This document shows, in pieces, positions 36,151-46,690 of a stretch of 64,000 nt of DNA. The notes under the pieces were generated by a model. The model searched no databases. It had not been told where the DNA came from and was given only the letters and a program-made list of their open reading frames with translations. Made by a program: the position numbers and the translations under genes. The stretch is from NCBI GenBank assembly GCA_963807235.1, contig CAWEBF010000029.1, positions 110,439-174,438 on the forward strand, in the 5' to 3' direction. Each line of letters starts with the position of its first letter. The stretch's first letter is position 1. The stretch is from CAWEBF01 sp963807235. GTDB taxonomy: Bacteria > Acidobacteriota > Vicinamibacteria > Vicinamibacterales > UBA2999.

Positions 36151-37552
36151 CTACCTGGCTCCGGTCCGCCAGCCCTTCGGCGTACGTTTCGCGCGCCACC
36201 TTCGAGTACGGCACCGGGCTGACCACTGCCCGGATCTCCGCCTGGCGGTGACGCTCCACCGTCGTCTTGCGCGAGCCGCCGTTTTCCTCGCCCCACACGA
36301 GCGTCAGCTCCGTGCCGATCTCGACGTCGGGATCCACCACACCCAGCGACAGCATCGAGCGCTCGTTGTAGCTGAAACCCGAGAACATCGAGAGACCCAC
36401 GGTCTTGCCGCCTTTGCCTACCACCTTGTCGTAGGAGGCCGAGGTGTAGTTCGAGAGCGGCAGCTCGATGTACTTGTAGGGGTTGCCCTCGTCGAAGAGG
36501 GACGTCGTCACCTTGATCACGTCCTCGCGGTTCCACGCGAAGGTGACCTTCTTTCGCTGGGGCTCCTTGGACTGCTTCTGCAGCGCGTCGCGGCCGATGT
36601 AATCGTGGTCGAACCGCACGAACGACCCGTAGCCGAGCGCGAAGGGCGTCATGTAGTAGTCCTCGATGTTCGAGGAGTAGAAGCTGCCGCCAATCGACCC
36701 GGTGGCCTCGTAGCCCGTGTCGGGCAGCCACTCGCGGTACGACTTCATCTTGTCGCCGGTGTAGACCGCGGGCAGCGGCGAGGGGATCCAGCCCGATTCC
36801 AGCGTGTTGGTGGCATAGGCGCGATTGCCCACCTGCACCAGACCGAAGTCCTTGCCGGCCTCGATGATGGCCGCGCGAATCTCTTCACGCTCCTCGTAGG
36901 GGCCCCAGATCTCGAGCCCCGGCGCGCCGGCCATGCCGTGGCGCAGCGCCCGGACCTTGCGGCCCTTGATGGTGATGACGCCCATGTTGAAGAACTTGAT
37001 CTCAGGGATGGGACCGCCGTTCAGCTTGTCCAGAATCTGGTTCGCGTTCGGTCCCTGGATCTGGAAGCGATAGGCGCTCCGGATCACGGCCCTGCCGCCC
37101 GGGTTGCCGGGGGAGCGCTCGTCCCGTGTGGACTTGACGTCGTACCCGCCGGTCGTTGCGTGAAACTCGAGCCAGTTGGCCGCCGGCGCGCGGCCCACAT
37201 AGACCAGCTCGTTGGGGGCCAGATGGAACAGGATCCCGTCGCCAATCACGTAGCCGTCGTAGTTGCACGGCGAGAAGTGCTTCGCGCGATCCACCGGGAA
37301 CTTCGAGAACGGGTTGAACGCGAGATTCGAGCAGAGCTTGAGAGCGTCCGGCCCCTCGACGTACAGGTTGACCATGTGATGCGACTGGTCGAACAGCACG
37401 GCGGAGTCACGCCACGCCCGCTGCTCGTCGCGCCAGTTCGAATACTCCGAGGGCACCACCGGATATACGTACGCGCCAATCTGCGAGTTGCGCAGCATGT
37501 CGGCGACGTTGCCCGATTGTTGAATCACACTCTCCAGGTTCTGTTTGCTCAT
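36151..37552 (-). CDS. LigM/DesA-like THF-dependent O-demethylase (aminomethyltransferase fold), copy 1
   Basis: About 466 residues. The fold is that of GcvT, but the sequence (SQIGAYVYPVVPSEYSNWRDEQRAW, FDQSHHMVNLYVEGPDALKL, VYVGRAPAANWLEFHATTGGYDV, LRHGMAGAPGLEIWGPYEE, ESGWIPSPLPAVYTGDKM, SNIEDYYMTPFALGYG) matches LigM/DesA proteins that move methyl groups from vanillate or syringate to THF. An extra G in GAAGGGC near 36165 hides the true end; without it the protein finishes YAEGWRTGAR with TAG at 36151-36153. It is convergent with the MTHFR-containing operon. Substrate unproven. Confidence 0.85.
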
Positions 37553-37579
37553 AAGCTCGCTAACCTATCACAGACAAAA

Positions 37580-37669
37580 GGGCTCCGGGCTCCAGGCGCC
37601 GGGCCCCAGGCCTCGTCAACGACCCACGACCACGACTAACGACGAACGACGAACGACGAACCTACGAAC
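37580..37669. repeat. Two adjoining 7-bp repeat arrays (GGGCTCC-type and GACGAAC-type)
   Basis: First come four degenerate units of the GGAGCCY family in reverse orientation (37580-37607). Then a GACGAAC array with three exact units at 37641-37661 and degenerate neighbours on both sides. They fill the gap between the LigM-like start and the lipoprotein end. Confidence 0.7.
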
Positions 37670-37685
37670 GACCACCGACAGTCCG

Positions 37686-38415
37686 TCAGTACGGATACCG
37701 TAAGGTACAACGTGTAACGCATCGGGCCGCCGCTGAACAGGACGACGTGAATCTCGCAGGATTGTCCCGCGTTGATTCGCGGCAGGATCTCGTCGTGGTC
37801 GCTGCCGCGCTGCCCGCGCGCTTCCACCAGGTTGCCGTTGCACCAGTACTCGAAGTCGAAGTCGGCCGTCGCGCTGGCCGTGTTGGTCCAGGCCGCGAAG
37901 GCCCGCACGTCGCCGCTGTGATGCGAGGCGAAGCTGTAGGAATTGCACGGCTTTGTGGTGCCGCTGCAGGATGAGTTTCCCTCTCGGAGCTCCGCGGTGA
38001 ATTCGCGCTCGACCCACCGGAAGACCGGCGGCATGTTCACCACGATCGCGCCCACGTTTGCACCCGACACCGTTACCTGTCGGGTGTGCGTTTCGTAGCC
38101 CGCCTTGGCGACGCGCAACGTATAGGAGCCGCTCGTGACGTTGGGAATCGTGAAGGTGCCGTCGCCGGACGTGCCCGTGGCCACGCCTCCCGAGAGCTGG
38201 ACTTCCGCGTCCGGAACGCGCGTCGAGGCCGTGGGCGCCGTTTCGAAAATCGTGCCGCTGACCGTGAAGGTCGGCGAGGGCGTAGGCGTGGGTGTCGGCG
38301 TCGGCGTCGGCGTGGGCGCGGGTGTGGGTGCGGAGACGGTTTCGTTCTTCTCACACCCCGCCACGGCGAGCGCGCACGCCAGGATGACAGCGGCCGATAG
38401 TCTGTTTGGAATCAT
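37686..38415 (-). CDS. Lipoprotein with carboxypeptidase-regulatory-like domain, copy 1
   Basis: The signal with lipobox LAVAGC (Cys near residue 21) marks it as a lipoprotein. A Pro-Thr spacer (PTPTP repeats, residues 30-50) leads to an Ig-like carboxypeptidase regulatory domain (FTVSGTIFETAPTASTRVPDAEVQLSGG, GTFTIPNVTSGSYTLRVAKAGYE). A C-terminal beta domain has two Cys pairs (SSCSGTTKPC, EYWCNGN, GQSCEI). An extra base near a GTAC at 37692 probably hides the real end (TVSY then TGA at 37686). A paralogue lies at 40788-41505. Confidence 0.82.
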
Positions 38416-38559
38416 GAATTGCTCACAGCACTTCAGTATTGCCCAAGGGCGCGGCTCAAGTCACCCGACCCCCGCCCCGCCGGAGGCGGGGCAAAACAGA
38501 CACTGCCCGGGCGAGGCGGAGCCTCCACGCTCGTTGGTCCGAGGCGGAGCCTCGCCCTG

Positions 38560-39052
38560 TTGCTAGCACCAGTTGTCCTGCTGCTGCTAGGGGTGGTCGT
38601 GTGGAAATTGTGGGCACCCGCGATGGCGTGGGTGTCGGCCTTCGCGACGCTACTGGATCGCCCCGTCCAGAAGACTGGCGTGCTGCCGTTCATCGCTGGT
38701 CTCGAAACCGCGGGCGGCCACTTTTCCGGCCGCCCGGGTACTACTCGCCTTGCATCACAAGCGTGGGCGCAACAGCCTCGGCTACCTGGTGATTGCCATG
38801 CAGCCAGGACAAGTATTGATCCACGAGAACGGCGGGCTGGGCGGGCTGAACGAGCCGGAGGCACGCACGGCGTTGGACCAGCTTGAAGCAGCCGAGGGTC
38901 TGCATCTCTCGCTCGACGGCGGCTGGCTGAAGGCGCGCTGGCAGCCCGTTGGCTTCATGATCTTCCCCGGTCGCTTCGACTCCGAACGCTGGCACCGCGT
39001 GCTGCGCGCAATGGCCGTCGTGGCGTCGTCGCTCGAGACCCAGCGCGGCTAG
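38560..39052 (+). CDS. Membrane-anchored protein of unknown function (frame break near 38740)
   Basis: An N-terminal membrane helix (LAPVVLLLLGVVVWKLW), then RPVQKTGVLPFIAGLETAGGHFSGR. An extra C in CGCCCGGG near 38740 breaks the frame; the second part reads RVLLALHHKRGRNSLGYLVIAMQPGQVLIHENGG and ends MAVVASSLETQRG. About 163 residues. The start (TTG 38560) is uncertain. GC-rich hairpins and a repeated CGAGGCGGAGCCT lie upstream (38513-38552). I do not recognise the family. Confidence 0.5.
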
Positions 39053-39962
39053 AATCGGCGCGGCGGTGTCGTTCGGTGCAGGTGGTCCGCGGCGTCGAGC
39101 AGCGCCTGCGCGCGGTCCGCGTCATCGAGCCCGTGCAGTGGCGCCGCCATCGGATCGGGCGCCGCGATTGACCCCGTTAGAGTCCTGGCCCCAAGCGCCA
39201 GGAGCACCATTGCGACGGTGGCCCACGACAGCATCCACGCGCTGTTGCTGCCCACGTCACGATGCCGCGTCAGCAGCGCGCGCGCGCGCGCCTGTTCCTG
39301 GCCGGCGGGATCGGGCGTGTCGCGAATCACCTGCTCGAGGGCCGGGGCCAGGCGTTCGGTGGTGACGACGCCGATCCAACTGGCCGCCACGAGCCCGAAC
39401 AGGAGAATAGCGGCGATGGTGGTCAGGCGCGGCGCCTGGGCGCTTCGAACCGCGATGAGCAGGATCAGCAGCACGCAGGACAGTGCGACCAGGATCGCGG
39501 CCGCTGCTTCGAGAATCGGTACCAGCAGCACGCCCATGGCCGGGAAGAAAACGAGCGCGCTCGGGCCGTTGAAGGACTCCCACACCTGGTACTCCGCGGC
39601 CAGACGCATCACGTCGCGCCAGTACTCGGTCAGCGGGCCGAGCGTTACTGCCAGAGCCAGCGGAATCACGGCCGCGGCGAGCATCAGCCCGATCAGCGCG
39701 CCTGGCGAGGAGGCTGTCAGGCGGTCAGTGGAGTAGCCGCTGAGGCGTGCCCAGACCACGGACACACCGCCTGGCACGGCCAGCGCGACGCCGAGCGCCA
39801 TCAACCCGCCGGTGACAACGGCCATCCCGTCGATGCCGAGGTCGTTTTGGCGCAGCGTCACGCCCAGGCCGGCAAGGCCAGCCCCCCGAGCGCCATCGCC
39901 AGGGCCACGGGAAACAGGAGGCCGGCGGCTACGCGTTGTGTGAAGGTGCGTGCAAAAGCCAC
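39049..39962 (-). CDS. Multi-pass membrane protein of unknown function (frame break near 39880)
   Basis: Six or so hydrophobic helices (MAVVTGGLMALGVALAVPGG, ALIGLMLAAAVIPLALAVTLG, PAMGVLLVPILEAAAAILVALSCVLLILL, LTTIAAILLFGLVAASWIGVV, MLSWATVAMVLLALGARTL). A run of six G near 39880 breaks the frame. Upstream sequence VAFARTFTQRVAAGLLFPVALAMALGGLA extends the protein to GTG 39962. It ends opposite the preceding plus-strand gene with a 4-bp overlap. No family was recognised. Confidence 0.6.
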
Positions 39963-40023
39963 GGTACGCTGGTCCTGCTGCGAGTATCGGCGTCGGGCGG
40001 GACCCGGGGCAGGGGTGGGCGGT

Positions 40024-40637
40024 TCAGGTCAGCGAACCGGTAGTCAGCTCATCAGCGAGCGCCACGAGTCGATCGAGGTCTTCCGTCGTCGTCGGCAGCC
40101 CAATAGAGGCGCGCAGCGCGCCGACCGGCTGCCCTTGCATGCACGAACGGAAGGCGGCGACCGAGAATTCGCCGGCCAGGCACGTCCGCGCCTTGTCCGG
40201 GCAAAAGGCCAAGGCGTGCTCGGCCGCGCGATGATGACCATCGATGGCAGCTGGCCGAGCAGCGCGCCGGTGAACGTGCCGGATTCAAGAGGGTAGAAGG
40301 GACGCAGTGACACCGTGACCGTGGCGGCCACGAGTGCGTGCATCGCGATGAGGGCCAGTCCCGCCAGGAGCCACAGCACGACGTCCAGTCGCGTGGCCCG
40401 CTGGCCGCCCAGCCGCTCGCCCGTCTTCAGGACGAGCGGTGCGAGAAGCGCCCAGAAGCCCCAGTTGCCCGGCTGCCAGCCGAACATGCGGGCAAATGAG
40501 TGGCCGTGGTGGAGCATCGACAGGTACACCGCGGCCGACACGGCCAGGGCGAGCACCGTGGCGACACCAGCCGCGAGCAGCATGGCCCGGCCGATCGGCA
40601 AGGTGTCGGCGTGCGTGGAGGCGGCCGTCGTGCCCAT
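40024..40637 (-). CDS. Membrane protein with a frame break; tail resembles a class V aminotransferase remnant
   Basis: The first 110 residues hold three to four helices (IGRAMLLAAGVATVLALAVSAAVYL, WGFWALLAPLVLKTGERL, LDVVLWLLAGLALIAMHALVAATVTV). The sequence then changes frame near 40210. The other frame (40024-40212) reads CPDKARTCLAGEFSVAAF and then ALRASIGLPTTTEDLDRLVALADEL, resembling the end of class V aminotransferase-fold proteins. Either one gene has an indel, or a decayed gene end lies here. Low certainty on function. Confidence 0.45.
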
Positions 40638-40751
40638 CGCGTCAACGTTACAAGGGTGCCGGCCGGTGCATCAACTGGCCCGCAGCCAACGGGGCCAGGC
40701 TGCAGCCAGCGGTCGCTGAATGCGGCCGATGGGTAGGTGAGCGTTCTAGCT

Positions 40752-40779
40752 AGAGCCCAGAGCCTAGAGCCTGGAGCCC
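40752..40779. repeat. 7-bp repeat array (AGAGCCT/GGAGCCC)
   Basis: Four units: AGAGCCC, AGAGCCT, AGAGCCT, GGAGCCC. The array ends 8 bp from the stop of the lipoprotein gene. Confidence 0.75.
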
Positions 40780-40787
40780 TCCACCCC

Positions 40788-41505
40788 CTAAATCGGATAC
40801 TTCATCACCAACTTGTACGCGGCCGGGTCGCCACCGCCGAAGACGTTCAACTCGCAGCTCTGGTCGTGCGGCACTTGAGCCGTCAACTCCTCGGATGTGC
40901 CGCCCTTCTGGTTGGCTTCCGCCACGACGTTGCCGTTACAACGCAACTCGAGGTCCAGCTCGGCGAGGTCGTTACCCCATTGCAGCGTGGCTTCGAAACG
41001 GCCGGTGTGATGTGTGCTGAAGGTGAAGACGTCGCACGGCCTCGTGGTGCCGTGACACGCGGGGTCTTCCGGTGCTATCGATGCCAGGTGTTCTTCGGTG
41101 ACGATGCGGAACGTCGGTGGCATGTTGATCTGCAACCCGCTGACGCTGGAGCTGCCGACAATCACCTGGAGGGTTCGCGTGTCGTAATCCGTCTTGCTGG
41201 CGGTCAGCGTGTAGGTGCCCGCGGTGACTCCGCTGATCGTGAACGTGCCGTCGCTGGCGGTCGTCGACGATGGCCCGTTCGACAGCGCCACCTGGACGTT
41301 GTCGATCCGGCGCGACGCGGTCGGGGCCGTCTCGAAGACGGTGCCGCTGACGGTAAAGGTCGGGGCGGGCGTGGGGAGCGGGCGCCGGTGCCGGCGTGGG
41401 TGCCGGGGTCTGGGTCGGCGTAGTCGGGCCGTCGTCGCACGCCGCAAGACCGAGGGCACAGAAGAGGACGATCCCAAGACCTGCACGGCCACGCAGTCGA
41501 TTCAT
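40788..41505 (-). CDS. Lipoprotein with carboxypeptidase-regulatory-like domain, copy 2 (frame break near 41385)
   Basis: ATG 41505 gives a lipoprotein leader (LGIVLFCALGLAACDDG). A frame break in the Ala-Pro linker (about 41385) leads to FTVSGTVFETAPTASRRIDNVQVALSNGP, GTFTISGVTAGTYTLTASKTDYD. The C-terminal domain has DPACHGTTRPCDVFTFSTHHTGRFEATLQW, LELRCNGNVV and QSCELNVF. It is clearly related to the protein at 37686-38415 in all three parts. Such proteins probably bind carbohydrate or matrix at the outer surface; no activity can be assigned. Confidence 0.82.
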
Positions 41506-41707
41506 TGAGCCTCCAGAGCGCCCGGCGCGCCAGCGCAAGGCGCCTCAGTATGCCTCAGCCCCTGCCTTAGCCGGAGGTCACCAACGTGCCGCGCCCAGCG
41601 GGACTGTGAAGCCACGTCCTAATCCCGCAGAGCTCTACCGCCGAAGCTATGCAGAGGGCTTCCGCCCCAAAACAGACCCTCGGAAACCGCTCAGGTCGCA
41701 GGTGGGA

Positions 41708-44112
41708 ATGAAATCGAGTTCTTCCGGCGTTCTCGGCCACGGCGATGGACTCTGGGACTGGAATCTGGTCTCCGATCGGATCCACTTTTCCCCCGGGTGG
41801 CGCAGCCTGGTTGGGTGCGAGGAGCACCAGCTCGGCAATACTGCCGAGGCGTGGTTCCAGAGGATCGATCCCGAGGATCTCGGTGCCGTCAAGCGCGTCC
41901 TCGAAGGCGCGGTGACCGCCGGGCCCGACGAATTCGAACTTCGCCACCGAATACTCCACGAGGACGGCTCGTACCGCTGGGTATCCTGCCGCGGAGTCAT
42001 TCAATGGAACGCCGAGGGAGAAGCGGTCCGCATCAGCGGCTGTCACGCCGATGTGACCGCGGAAGCGGGGTCGGACCCGCAGACAGGCCTCCCGAACCGG
42101 TTGCTGCTGATAGATCGTCTGGGGCGCTCGATCGAGCGCGCTGTTCGATACCCAGGGTTCCATTTCGCGGTCGTCAGCATCGAACTGGCTCGACAAGGCG
42201 GTCGCGAGGCGTCGGTGACGGGCGCAGATCCGCTATTGAACGCCGTCGCACGCCGGCTGGAGACGTGCCTTCGGGCTCGGGAAGCGCACCCCACGCTGCG
42301 CAACAACGATCTCGTGGCTCGAGTGGATGGCGACCAGTTCGTCATCTTGCTGGACGGACTGAAGGAACTCGGCCACGCCACGGTTGCCGCTGACCGCATC
42401 CTCGCGGAAGTCCTGGCCCCCTACCGGATCGGCACCCGCGAAATGCGGGTCTCGGCGAGCCTTGGCATCGCGCTGAGCGCGACGGCGTACGAGCGGGCCG
42501 ACGACGCGCTGCGCGACGCGGATACGGCGCTCCATCGCGCAAAGCTCCTGGGCGGCAACCGCTGCGAGGTCTTCGATACCGAAGCCCTCCGCTCCGTCCA
42601 GGCGGAGCTCCAATTGGAGTCCGACCTCCTCGTCGCGATCGAACGTGGCGAGTTCCTGCTCTTCTACCAGCCGATCGTCTCCTTGTCGTCGAATCAGATC
42701 CTCGGATTCGAGGCCCTCGTGCGGTGGCAACATCCGGTCCTGGGATTGCTCCCCCCAGTGGAGTTCGTTCCAATCGCGGAGAAGATTGGATTCATCGTGC
42801 CCCTGGGGAACTGGGTGGTGCGTGAGGCGTGCCGTCAGCTCAAGGTCTGGCAGAACGAACTGCCGAACCCCCGGGATCTCTGGGTAGCCGTGAACCTCTC
42901 CAGCGCGCAGCTCAGTCATCCGGGGCTGGTTGACGACGTCGACAAGGCGTTGCGCGACGCGGAGCTGGAACCGCGGTGCCTGACTCTGGAGCTGACCGAA
43001 AGCCTGGCGATGGAGAACCCCGCCGCCGTTCAGACGCTGTTGATGCAGCTGAGGGCAAAAGGCGTTCGTGTCAGCGTGGACGATTTCGGCACCGGGCACT
43101 CGGCGCTGGCCTACCTCCGGCAGCTTCCGCTGGACGTGCTCAAGGTTGACCGCTCCTTCGTTCGTGGCATCGAAACGAACAAGGACATGAAGAGCATCCT
43201 GGCCGCCGTGACGGCGATGACACGAGAACTCGGACTGCAACTGGTAGCCGAGGGCGTGGAAAAGAACGAGCAACTGGAATTGCTCCGCTCTCTGAACTGC
43301 GATTCCGGTCAGGGCTACCTGTTCTCCAAGCCGGTAGACGGGCAGACGGCGGTCACACTGCTCACCGCCGATCGGCCAGAGCCGACGAGCCAGCCTGCGC
43401 CGGTTACGAATCGGGCACTGCAGAGCCGGCAGCCCCGGACGATCAGCAAACTGTTGGCAACCGCCGCTGCGTTGGCCGTGGTGGCATCGGTGGGTCTCCC
43501 TCGATTCTTTGGCGATCAGGCTGTCCCGCAACTCCCGACCGCCCCGCAACCGGTGCAGCCCCCCGACGTCGCGCCGGCGATCCCGCAGCCGCCGCCCACA
43601 AACGAAATCAACGCGAGTCCCGCACTCCCCATAGACGCTCCCGCGCCCGCCAGGGTCCCGTCGGTGGTATCGCCGCCGCCTGCGGCTGCAGCCGTCCGGG
43701 GAAACGCCGGACGAACGTCGAGCCCTCCGACGATCTACCGCATCGACCGTGCCAGACCGAGCTGGTTCCTGTCGGTCCCGGCCGTACCGGCTACGGCTGG
43801 CAGGGGCCGTGCCGCGGTACGCCGAGCGCAACACCAGTCATGTCCGTTCACGTCGTGCACCAACATCGCCTCGGCAGTTGCCGGGGACAGCTTGTCGTCT
43901 CGCCCGTGGGCGTCTCCTACGTTCCTGGCGACCCAGGCGAAGCCAAGGACGCCTTCAATCTCGGGCACAATCAGTTCCTGCACGAACTGGATGGCGACAG
44001 TCTCACGATCAGGTCCACCGAAAAGGCCTATCGCTTCAAAGTCGCGGAAGCCACAGGCCAGGGCGATCACCTGGCCCGACTGGTGGAGAGCATCACGCGC
44101 TTCCGAAAGTAA
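41708..44112 (+). CDS. PAS-GGDEF-EAL c-di-GMP phosphodiesterase with C-terminal membrane helix and extra domain
   Basis: The start is ATG 41708. A PAS domain (GDGLWDWNLVSDRIHFSPGW) is followed by a GGDEF domain whose signature has decayed to VDGDQF (no cyclase expected). An intact EAL domain follows (GFEALVRWQHP, NLSSAQL, LELTES, VDDFGTGHSAL, VDRSFVRG, QGYLFSKP). After EAL come a membrane helix (LLATAAALAVVASVGL), a Pro-rich spacer, frame breaks near 43790-43830, and a domain VVHQHRLGSCRGQLVVSPVGVSYVP through AYRFKVAEATGQ. That domain would be outside the cytoplasm, so it could be a sensor or an anchor. Confidence 0.85.
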
Positions 44113-45175
44113 CGCCGCCGCCAAGCTCGCGCGTGATGGCGGCCGCCGGCCGCTCCTGACAACCACTCGTGTTCTGGCCCGCCCACAGCGGTGAAAAGTC
44201 GCTGCTGCCCAGGCTTTCGGCCTTCGCCCGCAGGGGCGCGATAGCGGAGGCGGCCAGCGGGAACTCGGGTGCGAGGTCGTGATCGGGCCCATCTCGCGCA
44301 CCAGCCGGTTGACGATGCTTCGCGCCGGCCTGCCTGTGAAGACGTTGGTCAGCGCCGTGACTCGCGCGTTCTCGCTCTTGAGCGCGGCACGATGGAATGG
44401 GCTCGTCGAGACCTCGGGGCACAACAGGTACGCCGTGCCGACTTGCACCCCGGCCGCGCCAAGCGCCATCGCGGCGGCGACACCTCTGGCATCCACGATT
44501 CCGCCGGCGGCGATGACGGGCACACGCACCGCCTGCACGACCTGCGGCACCAGGGCGAAGGTGCCCATCTGTGTGCTGGAGATCGGCCGACAGGAACAGA
44601 CCGCGATGGCCCCCGGCTTCGACGCCTTGGGCGATGACGGCGTCCACGCCGCGTGCCTCGAGCCAGCGTGCCTCGTCGACCGTGGTTGCGGAGGAGAGGA
44701 TTCGGGCTCCGCATCGCCGCACCCGGTCGAGCAGGTCGTCTGGTGGGAGCCCGAAGTGGAAGCTGACCACGGGTGGTCTGAACTCCTCGATCACGTCGGC
44801 CAGTTCGGCGCTGAAGGGGAGCCGACTGGGCCCGGCCGCGATTGCGCTGGCGTCTATCCCGTGCTCCGCGAAGTTCGGCGACAGTGCCTGGTGCCAGACG
44901 CGCTCACGCGCGGCGTCCGGTTCCGGCTGCCGATGACAGAAGAAGTTGAGGTTGAACGGCCGTGTGGTGCCGTCGCGGATTCTGGCCAGCTCCGCGCGGA
45001 TGGCGTCCACATCGAGCATGGCGCAGGGCAGGGAGCCGAGCCCGCCTGCATTCGACACGGCGATGGCCAACGCACTGCCTTGCACTCCCGCCATCGGGGC
45101 CTGCACAATCGGGAGTTCGATCCCGAAGAGCCGCTGCAGCGTTGCAGGATCGGTCGCCATCCAGGCAGGGTACAC
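44093..45175 (-). CDS. Nitronate monooxygenase (2-nitropropane dioxygenase family; two frame breaks)
   Basis: An FMN TIM-barrel enzyme. LFGIELPIVQAPMAGVQGSALAIAVSNAGGLGSLPCAML begins the domain, and QGVEAGGHRGLF holds the active-site His and phosphate loop. An extra C near 44570 and a missing base near 44270 break the frame. The middle frame gives MGTFALVPQVVQAVRVPVIAAGGIVDARGVAAAMALGAAGVQVGTAYL. The C-terminus DLAPEFPLAASAIAPLRAKAE is typical. It oxidises alkyl nitronates such as propionate-3-nitronate. It is divergent from LigM-like copy 2. Confidence 0.87.
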   Translation of the reverse strand: MYPAWMATDPATLQRLFGIELPIVQAPMAGVQGSALAIAVSNAGGLGSLPCAMLDVDAIRAELARIRDGTTRPFNLNFFCHRQPEPDAARERVWHQALSPNFAEHGIDASAIAAGPSRLPFSAELADVIEEFRPPVVSFHFGLPPDDLLDRVRRCGARILSSATTVDEARWLEARGVDAVIAQGVEAGGHRGLFLSADLQHTDGHLRPGAAGRAGGACARHRRRRNRGCQRCRRRDGAWRGRGASRHGVPVVPRGLDEPIPSCRAQERERASHGADQRLHRQAGAKHRQPAGARDGPDHDLAPEFPLAASAIAPLRAKAESLGSSDFSPLWAGQNTSGCQERPAAAITRELGGGVTFGSA

Positions 45176-45249
45176 AGGGCCTTCCGCGCTCGCAACGGGC
45201 GAGGCGCGGTAAACTACGCCGTTTGATTCAAGGAGAAGGTTCCGTCCTC

Positions 45250-46651
45250 ATGAGCAGCAGGAGTCTCGAGGACGTCATCCAGGCAGCGGGCGACCCGGTC
45301 ACGCTGCTGCGCAATCTGCAGACCGGGCCCAACGTCTATCCCGGCGTGCCGCCCGAATTCACCAACTGGCGGGACGAGACGCGGGCGTGGCAGAAGACCT
45401 GCGTGCTTTTCAACCAGTCCTACCACATGGCCGACCTGGCGGTGGAAGGCCCAGACGCCCTGAAACTGCTCACGCACCTGGGAGTCAACAGCTTCGCCGG
45501 CTTCGCCGTGGACAAGGCCAAGCAGTTCGTTCCCTGCAGCCACGACGGCTATGTGATCGGCGACGTGATCCTGTTCTATCTGGGCCCGAATCAGTTCAAT
45601 CTCGTGGGACGCGTCCCGGTGCTCAACTGGATCCGCTTTCACGCAGCCACCGGCGGCTACGACGTCAAGGTGGAGCTCGACGAGCGCTCGGCCGCGCGCA
45701 AGGACCCGTTCAATCGCAAGTCCTACCGTTTCCAGCTTCAGGGCCCGAACGCCATGAAGGTGATGGAGAAGGTGCTGGGCGCGCGCCCGCCCGAGCTGAA
45801 GTTCTTCACCATGGGTCGCGTCACCATCGCCGGCAAGTCGGTGCGCACGCTTGCGGCACGGCATGGCCGGGCAGCCCGGGTTCGAGATGTTCGGGCCGTA
45901 CGCCGAGGGCGAAGCCGTGCGCGAGGCGATCGTCAAGGCCGGCGAGGAGTTCGGGCTCCGGCAGGTGGGCGGCCGCGCCTACTCGGCCAACACGCTGGAA
46001 TCGGGCTGGATTCCGTCGCCGCTGCCGGCCGTCTATACCGGCGAGAAGATGAAGGCCTATCGCCAGTGGCTCCCGGCCGATTGTTACGAGGCGAAGGCGT
46101 CGATCGGCGGCAGCTTCAACTCGCCGAACATCGAAGACTACTACCTGACGCCGTGGGACCTCGGCTACGGGACGCACGTCAAGTTCGATCACGACTTCAT
46201 CGGCCGCGAGGCCCTCGAGAAGCGCGCCAAGGGTCCTCACCGCAAGAAGGTCACGCTCGCGCTCAACACCGACGACGTGATGCGGGCCATCGGCAGCCAG
46301 TTCCAGAAGGACCATCGCGCCAAGTTCATCGAGTTTCCGTCGGCCGTGTACTCCATGCACCCCTACGACAAGGTCACCAAGAACGGCAAGACGATCGGCG
46401 TCTCGACCTGGGTGGGCTACAGCGCGAACGAAGGGCAAGATGTTGACGCTGGCGATTCTCGATGCCGAGCACGCGGTCAGTCGGCAGCGAAGTGACCTTC
46501 GTCTGGGGCGAGGAAGAGCGGCGGCACGTCCAAGCCGACGGTCGAGCGCCACGACCAGATGGAGATGCGCGCGATCGTCAGCCCGGTCCTTACAGCGAGG
46601 TGGCGCGCGACCGAATACGCCGAGGGCGGCTGGCGCACCGTCACCGAGTAG
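45250..46651 (+). CDS. LigM/DesA-like THF-dependent O-demethylase, copy 2 (several frame breaks)
   Basis: AAGGAGAAGG precedes ATG 45250. The sequence parallels copy 1: VYPGVPPEFTNWRDETRAWQ, FNQSYHMADLAVEGPDALKLL, HAATGGYDVKVELDERS, LRHGMAGQPGFEMFGPYAEGE, NTLESGWIPSPLPAVYTGEKM, SPNIEDYYLTPWDLGYG. Frame breaks lie near 45852 (extra T), 46437 (extra G or C), and two near 46515-46545. Corrected, the end reads VSPVPYSEVA and then EYAEGGWRTVTE with TAG at 46649-46651. The gene is divergent from the nitronate monooxygenase. Confidence 0.85.
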
Positions 46652-46690
46652 CTACCGGCGCCCGCAGCAAGTCGGGCCTGACGCCTTGAC

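Noticed and set aside
44954..46446. Reading of the LigM-like copy 2 region as several separate small genes
   Set aside because: The fragments align in order to a single LigM-like protein, with single-base changes at each junction.
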